A stretch of 64,000 nt of DNA from Cyathus striatus (taxonomy: Eukaryota; Basidiomycota; Agaricomycetes; Agaricales; Nidulariaceae), in NCBI GenBank assembly GCA_025738555.1, contig JAOVFP010000001.1, positions 3,286,001-3,350,000 of the forward strand, in the 5' to 3' direction. Below the pieces are notes generated by a model, which saw only the letters and a list, made by a program, of their open reading frames with translations, ran no database searches and had not been told where the DNA came from. Below, in pieces: positions 23,712-36,025 of this stretch (the first letter of the stretch is position 1; every line of letters begins with the position of its first letter). Both the position numbers and the translations under genes were made by a program.

Positions 23712-26519
23712 TCACTGATCACGACGTTTGCCAGGAGAAAATGTTATTGCGTTATCTTCATCGTCGCTCTCATCATCGTCCTTGAGAGCATCATCCCTGC
23801 CATCCTGCCAATTACCACTGCGCAGGTCCTCGTCGAAGCTCGAGTTCCTGCTGTCGAAAGTGGACGTTTCAGGATCGAAAATCCGTCCAGAGAACTCCTC
23901 CTCCGCGTCCTCGAACTCATCATCGTCGTCGTCGCTGGTATTCGCGGGTTCCGCGGACGGGACAATGGGACTCGTAGCGAGCTTTGATGACACACGCGGT
24001 AAATTGCTAGCCGCCGCCGCGGCAGCAACGGCAGCAAGATGTTGTTGCTCCGTCTCTAATCCTCCCGCGCCGACGTTCATATCATGCTCGTTGAGCTGCA
24101 TACGGTCGGCGGACATGAGGCTGGACACATCAGCGAACTCTATCGGTTCGTCGCCATGCCCCCAACTCGAGGCGCGCCTCGCAGCCGTGAGAGCACCCGA
24201 CTGCGCAGGCTGAGGAAACGCCGTCCGATGATTCTTCAACGCCTCTTCGCTCCTCCTCGTTATACGATCGACTTTGTTCGATTTCGGGTTGGGAAGCGAG
24301 ACAGCGTCTAGGGGAGGGGAAGGAGCAGGGGATATTGAGCCACGGCGAAACCAAGTCAATAGCCTCGATCGGCCTTTGTCAGCTGATGTTGGACTGGACT
24401 GTGAAGAGCCCAGTTGCTCATAGGCAAGCGTATCTGGGTCCCGCGGAGATTTGGGTGACGAAGAAGAGGGAATGTTAACATAATTCGAGTGGCCCTGCGT
24501 ATTAGCCCACTTATCGATAGCCTTAACAGGAAGCTTCTTGGAACCATGGCGCTTCACGAATGGAGAGTCTGCCTTACGTTTGCCCTTATCTTGACCTGCG
24601 TGTCCAGGTGAGAACGTGGCTGAATACTCGTCTGGCCTGGTCAGAGTGGGAGGAGCCGCAGAGCCCTTGTTGCGGCGCAATAATTGAAGATGAGGATCTG
24701 ACCTAACAGCACCGTTGGAGTCTTCCTCGAATGTGTCTCTCGCACGTTGAGGACGCAGGCGAAGAATGGACGACACGCGCTTAGTGAGAGCACCCCAATT
24801 CCATCTAAAGTGCACATCTCCCATCGCATCTGTAGCTTCCTTCACCGATACATGAATCCGCCCAGCATCAGGGGACGTAATCATAAGCCACCCTTGAGGC
24901 TCAAGCAAGTCCTTGAGAATCCACGAATTCCTCTGTTGGATTCATTGGAACAAGGAAGATAGGACAAAAACAGAACACAAATCAGCAACGCATTCAAATC
25001 AATCGTAACAGAACTCGAAAAAGATTGACACACCTTGACTTCTTCGAGGGTAATGCGGTGTTTCATGTCCTTTTGGAGAAAATGATCCAGAAGCCGAACG
25101 ACATTTGCACCTTCTGAAGTGTCCTTTGAGCGTGGATGCCGTCCCCCGGTTGGTATACGATCAGACCCCATTGTATCGTCCACCGTCCAATCAGAATTAC
25201 AGATTGCGTTGTATAAACTCCATTCTGTCCCGTGAGCTGCTGGGTCTGCTGTGAAGGGTGTCTTGCCAAATAGGAGACAGTAGAGGGTGACCCCAAGCGC
25301 CCAAACATCGATCGATTTAGTTATGGGAGGACGCCTCGCCAGGATCTGGTGGTGGTCGACAGTGCCCGATGAGGAACCCAATATAGGTGAGCTCGAGGTG
25401 TCGTTTGTGTGCTCATAGACTATTTCAGGCGCAAGAAACGAAGGCGTTCCTGCTCTTCTCGTAAGGTCAGAATCTTCAAGAAGAATGGGATCCTCAGGAT
25501 CGTTCAGAACCTCTCCATTCTTCCCTGCAGCCGCGAGTCGTTGGGCATATGAGAAATGAGATACACCAAAGTCGGCAATCTTAACACGTTGGCGATCGGT
25601 CGTCCATAGCAGATTTGCGGGTTTGATGTCGCGGTGTATTATTCCTTGGTGATGTACTGCGGAATGTGGTGTCAGCAAGCCTTAAGCGAGAGCGGGAACG
25701 AGGAATACGAACAGTATTCGAGACCAAGGACAGCGTCGCGTATTATACGCCGTGATTGGGCGACTGTAAGGACTGGCAGGCCTTGCTCATTTCTCCATTT
25801 TACTTCACCGCCACCAAGGTATTCCATAACTGAAATAGCGTGAGAGACCGTCAGCTACGCGGTAAACTTTTGGGTTTCGAAAGGAAAGGGTGCCATAATG
25901 GCTGCATTGAAGGGAAGTAGCGACCGTCGGGAAAGTGATAAAGATAGATATATGGGAGAACGCAGGATGGTAAAGGGGGAACAGTAGGACGAAACTCACT
26001 CATGTAGATCTTGTCCCTCTGTCTATCATCAATAACCTCATACAGCCGCACGACATGAGGGTGTCGCAGCTTCTTCATGATGGCGATTTCCTTCCGTATC
26101 TTTGCCTCGGTGGTGTTGAGCCGGTCGCCCATGGTTATCCCGCCCGCGGAAGGCACACGCTGCTGGCGCAAACGACGCAACTGCTCCGCACGCGGATTAT
26201 CGCGCCTGACAGCCTTCATAGCCTTGGAGACAGTCAATACATAGAAGAAGCAAGGGTATGTGCGACGTGGCTGAAGAGAGGGACTCACGACTTGAATGCG
26301 CCTCTGTGGATCACCCTTTGGCAAACGAGGGTTGTACTTGAAGCACATGTAGACTTCTCCATGTTGCCCTCCTCCAATCTTCCTGAGACGAATGTAGTCA
26401 TTGAGCATTGCCTTTCCGCTTAGGACGTCGGTCTCGAGCTTGTCGGTGGTGACGACTTCCTGTGGATCAAAGGGGGCGGGCCGGGAAGTTGAATCAGAGC
26501 CTTCTGCGGAAGCAGACAT
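23712..26519 (-). CDS. CaMKK/Ssp1-like serine/threonine protein kinase
   Basis: Five exons (26519-26289, 26222-26000, 25829-25713, 25656-25034, 24932-23712) join to 804 residues. Kinase landmarks are the glycine loop GGGQHGEVY (49-57), catalytic Lys80 in VAMKAV, HRDIKPANLL (198-207), DFG (219-221), GTPSFLAPE in the activation segment and SIDVWALGVTLYCLLFGKTPF. A basic insert after the lysine (RRDNPRAEQLRRLRQQ) and KIRKEIAIMKKLRHPHVVRL match calcium/calmodulin-dependent kinase kinases. This group includes fission yeast Ssp1 and budding yeast Sak1/Tos3/Elm1, which activate AMPK/Snf1. The roughly 400-residue tail is low-complexity with an Ala run and Asp/Glu blocks, and ends GKRRDQ. A role upstream of Snf1 is inferred from the family. 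Confidence 0.9.
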
Positions 26520-27017
26520 TGTGGTATAACTTCATGAGACGGGTGGGTTGTGTTTTGGGGAGAGTGGAGAGTGGAGAGCAGGGATGGTTGGTTGAGTTGA
26601 TATAAGATAGGGAGTCGGAGGAAGAAGAAGAGGAAGAGGTACGAACAGCGAGTCTGGCGCGAGTTGGGAGACAAGACCAAGATTCTTTTTGACGATCATG
26701 AGTATCCCTTCCTAAACGGGTTGCCGCACGACCCCGGACACCGTTTCATCTTCCTCTAACATATTTGAACATATGTGTCACATTCCAGGTAAGCTACCTC
26801 ATATATTCTCTATCCTATCCAAATAAACCCTGCATCTACGCACGCTTGCAGCTGCACTTGTCCTCTTCATTCACCGACTTCATCACCTGCACAATCCCCT
26901 CATCAGATCAGTCGTCAAGCGGAATACGTCACCAGAAAAGCTAAGTAAACTCATCCCCCTTCTCTCCCAACCGTCAACCACGAAAATCAATCCAGTCCAC
27001 ATCTAGATTCCTCTTTC
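26520..27017. other. Kinase promoter and spacer
   Basis: Presumed promoter and 5' UTR of the kinase gene and 3' UTR of the next gene. A GA-rich tract lies near 26560-26640. No coding signal was found. Confidence 0.5.
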
Positions 27018-27571
27018 TCATGGCATACACCTATCATGGTCCACGCCAGGCGAGGCTGTATGCACCTCGCTAATTTTGCATACGGAATAACCACGTCCAC
27101 CACCGCAATCCGACAGTACAGGAGAGGGGAAGGTCCCTCAAACTTCAATTTCATGCGCTAATTGAATGCTTACCTCTTCAACATGCTGTCCGCAACCCTG
27201 TATACAGAAAAAGGGGACAATGGTTAGTGATTCATCTACAACTGATAACCCTGACGCGCCGACGCTTAGATGAGAAACAACGAAACGAGACCGAAACCAT
27301 CAACAACTGTATGTAACGCTCTATCGAAGCGCACGTCCGATCATGGGGTTGAGCAGACTCCGACTCCCGAGTTCATGTACATTTACCACAGAGGTTCACG
27401 ACACGATATATATAAAAACCACCCAATCTCTAAGGAAACAAATGGCCGAATACGCAGAAGCGTTCAAAGCAAAAAAAAGGGGTGACTTACAGCCCAGGTC
27501 GTCTTCCCACACTTCTCGCACTTGACTTGGCGACAGGTGTTTATGGGAACAGATACATCCATGAAAGTCAT
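27018..27571 (-). CDS. Small cysteine-rich (zinc-ribbon-like) protein
   Basis: Three exons (27571-27491, a 24-bp microexon at 27197-27174, and 27065-27018) give 50 residues in frame. Protein segments are DVSVPINTCRQVKCEKCGKT, then TWAGCGQHVEEV and a short tail ending DHDRCMP. Cysteines fall as C-x4-C-x2-C, followed by GCGxH, as in a family of tiny conserved fungal proteins whose metal binding is presumed and whose function is unknown. Introns of 293 and 108 bp use GTAAGT and GTAAGC donors. Exon 3 is the least certain because it relies on one short match. An internal Met (27562) could be the start. Confidence 0.65.
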
Positions 27572-28736
27572 ATCTATATGGAAGAGAGCGATTCGAGGGG
27601 GGATGGATGGATGCGGCATCAGTAACTACGAGCAGGCACACACACCCAGCAAGCGTTACTTACCGAAAGGGAATCAAGAAGAATGTGGCAACCGGTTTGC
27701 GGATTTGGTGTATCGGGTTTAGAATTCCTGCTAGATCGTTCAATGAAATTTAATATCCAAAGCATATGAGAACGACAACGACGATGCAATCGATCAAAAG
27801 CTTGTATTGCGTGCGCTGATAGAATTCGGAGTCCTCACCTTCAAAAGGATTGTGATGTGATGATGGTAGACTGAGATGGAGTATGTTAGCGCTCCTCGAA
27901 AAAAGCGATTCTTTAATAGGCTTTACTTATCTAACGCACCCGAGCGAGATCGTTTTTCTTTTTTGCTGAGTAAAAGATCATCCTTCTTTACCTGCGCCTC
28001 AGTCAGCGAAGGCAAGATCACTCACATGACTCCAGAAATATATCTGTCCTTTGCTATTTCTACCAACTTCTCTGTCACTACTATTTCTACGCTAAACCAT
28101 ACATGTACCGCGCTAGCGCAGCGCGAGATAAGTGGCTCCTCCGAGTCTGTAACATCAAGTTGCAAAGAAGATTTCCAGCGTAGAAAGAATTTGGAAAGAA
28201 TCAGTTGCATAAGTGTAATCAAAATTTGGGGGTTCAAGTCTACGCCACTACCGACTGAACGGTCCTCAGACAGAACTATTGATATCTGACATTTTCCTTA
28301 GCATAGCGTAGACAACCCAGATTTTTGTCAGCCGACAGCAGGTGAACGCAAAAACTTTAGATCGCACGTCTTCATCCCGATTCACGATCCCGCCTGACTG
28401 CGATCAAACATCCAGTAAAGGATGGATGGAAGAAGGGGGGCTATAAACATGCCGGTGTCAAATGGGACCTGGTCATTCCACGTTCTCTGTCGTTTCGCTA
28501 GGATTGGAGATGTCCACCCAAGTCGGACTGCGGTTGCTTCTGTGCAGCGCGGGAGGGACAGGTATCAACATTATATAAAACCTTTACAGCCGCTGCTGGC
28601 CGCAGAGGTACTTTTTTCTTCTTCTGATATACATATGTACATTGCCAATTCTAACGCCTGTTCCACATGTACTATAGCAAATTCCAAAGAAATAAGGGAA
28701 AGAATCTAAGATTCCATGTTTCAAGTTTACCTTTCG
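27572..28736. other. Intergenic spacer
   Basis: Contains only unremarkable frames, the longest on the plus strand at 27876-28289 without domain-like composition. It should include the promoter of the cysteine-rich gene and the 3' UTR of the aminotransferase. Confidence 0.45.
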
Positions 28737-30733
28737 CTATGCCGCCACCACCGACGCCGCACTACGCTCTTCCAAAACCGCGTCCCGGAGCCTCTGGAGT
28801 GCCTTATCCACGTCTTCTTCCGGAGTCAAACTGAAGGATGCACGAACATAAGCAGTTGTCTCTCCGCCTGGCAGGAAGACTGTTCCAGGAAGCGCGAGGA
28901 CACCTTTCTCAAAGGCTTTGGTCTGGATTACTGCTTGCGAGTCGCCTTCCTTTTGTGGGTCGTCGTGGAGGAGTAGCTTGAACCTATGAAGACGGGAAGC
29001 AATAGGCGATAAGAGGCTACCGAAGTAGAGAAGACATACCAGAAAAACATCCCGGCTTCAGGAGAAACCCATTCCGCCAAACCGTTAAGGTATTTGTTCA
29101 TTGCCCTCTCAAAGACGTCTCGCTTCTCGCGATAGAAGGCTGACACGCGCTCAGTGTGTCGTACGAAGCCATCATATCCCCAAGACTCTAACAAGGTTTG
29201 CACCACAGCCTGTGTAAATGAAGAGACTTGCAGGTTTGACGTAGCGGTCTAAACATATCAATGCGAAGTGATCGAATAGAAGTACAGCATGCGTGAGCAG
29301 AATGCCATGTGACGAGCGCAAAGAGTGGATAAAGGAACGAACATACATGTCGGTCAATGGCTGAAAGGAGGGGTTCGGGACCTGAGGCAAATCCAATGCG
29401 AATACCTGCTGATAGAATCTTGGAAAGACTGTCAAACCGGAGCACCCGGCCCATGTCTTGTTCCTCGCGCTCGAGAGCGAAATAGGACGGATATCGAGGA
29501 GCGTCTCCATAGTATAGGTAAAAATACGGATCATCTAAAACGGTGTGTGGTTATACAAAGCACTAGGTGGATTTAACGCGACATACCTTCCAAGATTAGG
29601 AAGTTGTGTTCTCGTGCTAGCTGTAGTACTTCCTTGCGGCGCTCGAGGGTGGCTGTCATGCCAGTGGGATTACATCCGTACTACAGGTTGGTATGGGTCT
29701 TAGCACGCATGGTACAGTGAGCGGGTACATCAACTTACCGGTACTGTATATAGCACCTTTGGCTTGGCCTTCCCAGCGGGCCAATTTTCAAGGATTTGCC
29801 GCAGGGAGGCTGACTTGATTCCCTGTCCGTCAGTTTCAACAGCTACACATGAATAAGGAGCGTAAGCCACTGAAACTGCGAAAGCCTCTTAAAATACCTA
29901 CAAATTTGTTCACAATGCAATGTTTCGAACATTGGAATGACACCACTGATAACAACAACATCCGTGAACCACAAATGGGACAAAGGCCAGGCGTGAGATA
30001 GGCAAGGATAGGCAAGACTTACGCATATACCGGAGATTCGACGAGAACACTATCCCCGTCGTTCACCAGAGCAGCTACAGCCTGATAACAATTTTAGCCT
30101 GACGGAGATTATAGACGTATATTTCAAACTAACCTTGTAGATCAGATCTTGCGAACCCGCCCCCATAGAAACTCGCCATCCCTCTCCCATCTTCCTGCCG
30201 TGCATCTTTTCCTGCAACCCTTCAATCCATGTTATCAACCCCTTTAGCCCGGCAGTTGGACTATACTGAAGTGCGACTTCAAGCAACGCGGGGTCAACTG
30301 TTAAAGCGTTTTCTTGCGAAGGGTCGATAGGGGAACGCGCTGCAAAGGATAGAGAAGTGAATGGGAATGTCGCAGGATTTGGCTTTCCTGCCAGTAGTGA
30401 AATCACCCTGGCGTCAGCTCTAGGGGAAAAGATCGCGAACTGCATTGAAAGTGCCCATGAGCCATATTTACACCGATGTAGATCAAAATGTGCACTCACT
30501 GGGGCTTGGCTTGCGGTTCCTTGCATTGTCGGACAGGAAATCCGTGTAAAAGCTGGCAGGTAGTATCGTTGGCTCTGATGCATGGCCGTTGGCATGTCCA
30601 TTGAGAATGTTGCCAGCTGGTGTACCAGTAGTTTGATTGATCTAAATGGTAGCATATTAGGATCTGGGGTTGAAAAGTCGAAACTGGGGTTTCCAGCTAC
30701 GACACAAGCTCTGGCGTACTTCTTTGATGCCAT
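28737..30733 (-). CDS. ARO8/KAT-like PLP aminotransferase, N-terminal exon damaged
   Basis: Class I PLP aminotransferase related to aromatic-amino-acid, kynurenine and 2-aminoadipate aminotransferases. Ten exons: 30733-30701, 30641-30500, 30439-30134, 30081-30023, 29945-29902, 29842-29739, 29680-29587, 29534-29347, 29248-29040 and 28983-28737. Landmarks are LLAGKPNPATFPF, PYGCNPTG, DDPYFYLYYGD, the PLP lysine in SLSKILSAGIRIG, and YVRASFSLTPEEDVDKAL near the end. Exon 3 is out of frame with exon 2 when spliced in the family-typical way. The ancestral segments IRDLFP, LELTPG and VISLLAGK lie in three successive frames, as if one C and one G were lost near 30425 and 30408. A shifted intron (exon 2 ending 30496, exon 3 starting 30419) would restore a 469-residue frame lacking that segment. 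Everything else is intact. Confidence 0.82.
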
Positions 30734-32867
30734 CTAAACGCGCTGCGTCAGGAACTGCTGCCATTTTGCTCGAGCCTTTTCACGTTGGCGAAAGGGAGGA
30801 TGGGAGGGAGGGACAAAATGACTAGATACATAGGTGACTGGGATACGATAATTGGAGTCATTCGGCGATATATTGAAAAGCCGATCGAACATCAGAGAAA
30901 ACGGCTCAGAGCGGTCTTTTCAAGGTCCTTTACGAACTTAAGTGTGCAGCAAATGCGTCGTCCATTGGCTGCTTTCGAGCTTGCTTGTAAGGAGCATCTA
31001 TTTCACTTCGTATGTCCATATAGATCTGTATTGACTTCTGCGAGTTCATCGATAATCCATATACACGAAATTTCTCTCACCCTCGCTAAAATAAAGCATT
31101 CGTGCTTATTTCGTTCGGATTTAAGAATGACGTATTTCAAAATGCCTGTTATAGCGCGGGTAGGGCGTACAGGCATGCAGGAGTGTGGCGAATACGGTGC
31201 CTGACAGCGGATGCTCAGTAGGGTAGTTGAGCAATGCCGTTCTTATTACTTTGACAACTATGGTCCATTCCGCTGGATAGAACAAGCAGTTTGCTCATCC
31301 AACAGTTGCGGAACCTTCAGGAGGCCTGAGGTAACAAGTCGAGAAGGAGCATGCGTTCTAGTCGGGAAACTAACGTCTCAAGGAACGTCGACTATAATGT
31401 CGAGCTCTCGATATGATCCGAAGAGTAGCAAACCGATGAATACTTACATCTGCGGCTGCGTTGAAGAATATTCTAACTTGATATCTATGGCAACTCATTA
31501 GGGGGTATTTCGTATATAGCTGATCAATTTAAACATAAAAACAGACCTGTTGTGATGAAAGGTGAACGCACCGAGTGACAATATTCGCTCCTCAAGCCGC
31601 GTCAATAATGCGAGTGAAGACTTGTAGGATGTATACTTGCTAACATGTCGTTCGCCGCTGTACCAGAGTATGTATGTAGTATTAATAATTACGGATCTCT
31701 TTCGCCCATCAGATGCCCGTCGACGAACAAGTCGTGCGACCAAGTATCCCGGATTCTAGAAATTCCATTCAGAAGGATTGTCAGATTATCCCAAGGGACA
31801 CACGAGACATATTGGCGGGACAAAAATCATATGTGGAATGTTCAGAATGACAACAAGAACAAATCTCGTGATTCCTCACAATATAAATGCTCAGTATAAG
31901 TAAGTAGTTCATTTATTAATGCGAAATCACGGCTGGGAGGACCTGGTTAGTGACAGATACCAGAAGTTTTAAGAATTAAAGAAAGTCCTCAAGGAATGAA
32001 TAGATGTCATATAGCAGGTTCTCTGAGGGGATAAGTCCAGTTATGCCCCTTTTGCGCCGCACCTGGAGAATTGAAACGTGGCATTTACGGGCAAAGATCC
32101 ATTTGAAATCTGCCACAATCAAGAGAGCAGATCCTGAGGACCCCAGTACTTAAACACGGAGGAGTAATGGTACTTTTGGTTGTAATATATATTTCTGTGA
32201 CGGTGGCTGCAGATACGTATGCGCTGTAAACGTAGAAATGTCGGCAAAATCCTTGTAAGAATCCTGAAGGAGGAAATTTCTTTCCGTTGTTTGTTAGGAT
32301 CACTGTAGAAAATAGGATAACTCAGGGCAAAAAAGGAGTTACAAAGGACCAGAATAAAGAGCACAAGGTGCCTCTCCTGAAGGGCAAGAATAGAACATCA
32401 GAGACAGAGGAGAAGAAGATGGAAAGGTCAGCGGGTAGGGGTTCCGCAAGTTTTGATAAGTTGTAAGCTAAGGACGTTAAAAAATAAAGGCAAATAATGC
32501 AGCGGGGCAAGCGGACCCAAAGCGGACCGGCTCAAGATTGTCTTTCGCGACCATCTTCGACTACGCAGCTTGTATTCAGCACTCTCCTTTACCCTCCTCG
32601 TCAAGAATAACAGTAATTTTTGACATCCACCCTTCATTGCCTTTTCGTTTTTGCAACTGAGAAGTTTCACTCATCTGTAAAACGCATCTTTTGAACTAGA
32701 ACTGCTGAACTCTAGAACAACTTTGCAGTCTCAATGAAATCATTGAATCATTGAAAGAAGCGTCACATGCTATTAAGTTAGCGGACCACCATTCCGTGGT
32801 CCACATTTCTTCTTAAACACCTGCTTGCGTTATCTTCTCATCTTTCCTTCCTTTAAAGCCCCCACAG
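30734..32867. other. Intergenic between divergent aminotransferase and galactokinase genes
   Basis: About 2.1 kb holding two divergent promoters. No conserved frame or repeat was recognised. A pyrimidine-rich stretch precedes the galactokinase ATG. Confidence 0.5.
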
Positions 32868-35016
32868 ATGGCCGATGAACAACATATTCCAGTATACACC
32901 AACCTCACGGATTTGTACGACAACCTAGGATCTACATTAAATCATGCCGTGCGATGGGATCACCTTGCTAAGGAATTCGTCCGTAGATTTGGGAGAAAGC
33001 CAGCCTATATCGCACGAGCGCCTGGACGTGTAAAGTGAGTCATGTCTCGATTACGATCCACCGAGGCACACGATCGTTCACTGACGTCCTTTTATCACAG
33101 TCTGATAGGTACTGATCTGCGTAGATCTGGTTAAAACCCCCTATTTACCTCTTTCTCAGGTGACCATATCGACTACGCCCTATTTGGTGTTCTTCCTGCT
33201 GCCGTGGAGCAGGATATTTTAATAGCTTGTGGGGCGAGGCCTGTTGTTGCGCATTCGCCTGAACCTGAACATATACCTGGTAGCGTCATTGCCGAGAATC
33301 TGCATACGAAATACAAGTGCCAGGAATTTGCACCGAGCCAGAAAGTGAAAAATGGCTCAGATATCAGTGAAGAGCAAGTTCATGCCGAAGGATGGCACCT
33401 CGACATCAACACAAGGGAACTTCGATGGGAGAGCTACGTGAAGGCAGGGTACTACGTGGGTTTATTGGTTGCATTTCATCTTGCCTGTCTCATGAATTAT
33501 GACAGGGCGTACTGACGCGGTACTTCCATCCCAGCGAGAGCAATCTTCCGGTTCCTGTTGATTTATTGGTAACAGGAACTGTTCCCGCGGGTTCAGGCCT
33601 TTCTTCGAGTGCAGCCATGGTCGTAGCCAGCACATTGGCCTTTCTGGCTGTGAATGGCAAGGTAAAAGTCTTCGTAGTCGATATGGATTGTGACTCACCT
33701 TTTTCTCAGTTCGACGACAATACGAACGATAACAATCTTACAAGCTACATTACCAAAGGCGAACTAGTTAAAATGGCAATGGAAAATGAAAAGCGTGTGG
33801 GTAAGTGATAAGGAATTATGTTATCTGCTTGCCCCGCTCATGCTTCTTCCTCCCATAGGCGTCAATAGCGGAGGGTAAGTCCTTCGACAAGCCATTATTT
33901 ACAAGCTATTTTAATGCGGGGGCTAGTATGGATCAAGCGGCATCCGTAATGTCGGATTGTTCCTCGGCGCTGTACATCACTTTCTACCCTGCCCTGAAAG
34001 CTTCTCCTGTCCGCCTCCCCGACAAAGCTGTTTTCGTCTGTGCGAATTCGCTGGTGATATCAGACAAAGCAGTGACAGCGAAATGGCACTACAACCTCCG
34101 TGTTGTCGAGACCCTGGTGGGGGCCCGCATCCTTGCCCGAAAGCTTTCCATTTCCGTTGGCGAAAGAGAGAAGATCACCTTCCGGGAGGTCGTTGGAAGA
34201 TATGCCGGGGAAAAGCCAGGAGAAGATATGGGAATTGATAAGCTCACCGAAGTCCTAGAAACTATGATTAATGAGAAGGTGGACCTATTGAGACCGAAAG
34301 ATGTAGCTGGGGGCGAGCGGGGAGTAACTATGGAACAGATGATAGAGCTCTCTGGTCTCTCGAAAGAAGTCTTCGAAGAAGTTTATCTCTCATGGGTCGA
34401 AAGTAAGTCTTGATTATTACCGCTCACCCTTATCGGCGCTGTGCTTATAATAGCTTTTGATCAGTCGAAGCTACTCATTTCCAGCTGTACAAACGTGCAA
34501 AGCACGTCTTCTCTGAATCTCTTCGAGTCTTGAAGTTCCGACAGGCATGTATCAATGCCACGAATGCTGACGGGAGTTTCAACGCAGAACAACGGATTGG
34601 TGATCTGATGAACGAGTCACAGCGCAGTTGTTCGGAGGCATTTGAGTGTTCATGCCCTGAGCTAGACGAGCTCACTCGACTAGCGAGGGAAGCAGGCGCC
34701 TACGGAAGCCGTTTAACGGGTCAGTTTAAAATATCTATTTCGGCCTGAAACGTCTCCGCTGACGCAATTTCTCTGCAGGTGCTGGATGGGGAGGATGCGC
34801 CGTATCGCTTGTGCCCGAGAACCAAGTGGAATCGTTTATCAAGAGAATCCAAGATACATATGGTCCCTACAAAGGTCTAGAAGGAGATGCGTTGAATGAA
34901 GTTATATTTGCGACCAGGCCTAGCAGTGGAGCTTGTGGTGCGTGTGGATCTTTTCATGAATTCTTGAGATATGCGCTCATTAGAATGTTCTACATGCAGT
35001 GTATAAACTAGATTAA
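32868..35016 (+). CDS. GAL1: Galactokinase
   Basis: Phosphorylates D-galactose to galactose-1-phosphate with ATP, the first committed step of the cytosolic Leloir pathway. Ten exons (32868-33034, 33101-33108, 33160-33455, 33506-33661, 33710-33800, 33859-33874, 33927-34402, 34465-34719, 34779-34937, 35000-35016) keep phase throughout and give 546 residues. GHMP-kinase motifs are present: GRVNLIGDHIDY (about 53-64, with Asp60 where many relatives have Glu), the ATP loop [26 protein letters not shown] with the catalytic Asp, and [14 protein letters not shown]. Exons of only 8, 16 and 17 bp are supported by exact phase and motif continuity. No other galactose gene is adjacent. Confidence 0.95.
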
Positions 35017-36025
35017 CTTCTGCCATTGTTCCTTAAATTTATGCATAACCTATTATTGCGGTACAATTTCCAATCTATCGACGCTTTGACTTCGAGATGT
35101 CGCGGTGAAGTTGGCCAGGTATAGGCCAGAGAGGAAATACGTGACCAGTGCGGCGGGATGGGCGGAAGCTTCCCGCGATTATTCCATCAGACCCGTATGT
35201 TTTCCTCTGGATCGTGAGATCGATCACATAAAACATTGCTATACCTGGCCTGAGTTGTCAAAAACTGAGAGTCATGTAGAGCTCTAAGAGCCGCAGGAAA
35301 TACCTCGCTAGACTTGATGTTCTCTCACAGAGGTTTTCGGGGGGCCGATTGATGTCGTCAGCGTTGAGGGGTGCTTCGCTACGCCGTCATGTTGCTCCTC
35401 TGAACGAGAGAAGGGAAAAGGGCGAACTTCTGAGCTTCTAATAGGAGTGCAAGACCGCGGGGCTTACTCTACACATGTCATTTGATGTTGGCACGCGTGA
35501 AACTACATAAATCTGTGAGTTGACCAACAAGTCTGCACGCAGAACCCCCTCTTCGCGATTGACTCAAAACACGGCAACACTTGGAAAAGGAATGTTCAAA
35601 TGCGGGGAAGCCACTCAAGTAGCCGGAAAATATTAGAAAAAGAACAAGCGAGACATTACCAGCATGGTAATCGCGGGCTGCACGGAATGAGTAAGATGAG
35701 GGGAACAAGAAACAGATGGATTGGAGGGGAAAATCCAATACAATATGGTACAAGTGATCAAATACAGACGAAGCGAGAAACGGAGCGAGAGAGATGAGAG
35801 CAGACAATGTAAGTACGTGTATGCATGGGGAATGAAAGCGATGATGTGCAAGAAAACGAGACTGGACGAGATAAAACAATTTTAATGGTACAGACAAGAA
35901 TAACGAGAGGCGAGTGAAGCAAGAAGTGAATAAATATAGATGAAACAAAAATGGGGGGAATGGAAGTGGGGGGAACGAAACATGAAGAAAAGGCATTAAA
36001 AATCGCCTCTGCGTGTAGGTGGGGG
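35017..36025. other. Convergent 3' spacer
   Basis: Galactokinase (+) and the phosphatase gene (-) converge here. The purine-rich plus strand (about 35600-36000) opens long minus-strand frames of low complexity that are not credible proteins. Confidence 0.5.

Noticed and set aside
30050..30733. Unspliced 227-codon minus-strand frame at the aminotransferase start
   Set aside because: Upstream of VISLLAGK it does not resemble the family, while the spliced frames do. It stays open by chance, though intron retention could use it.
35478..35996. Minus-strand frame of 172 codons rich in Phe, Leu and Ser
   Set aside because: It lies antisense to a purine-rich 3' spacer. No start context, domain or homologous feel.
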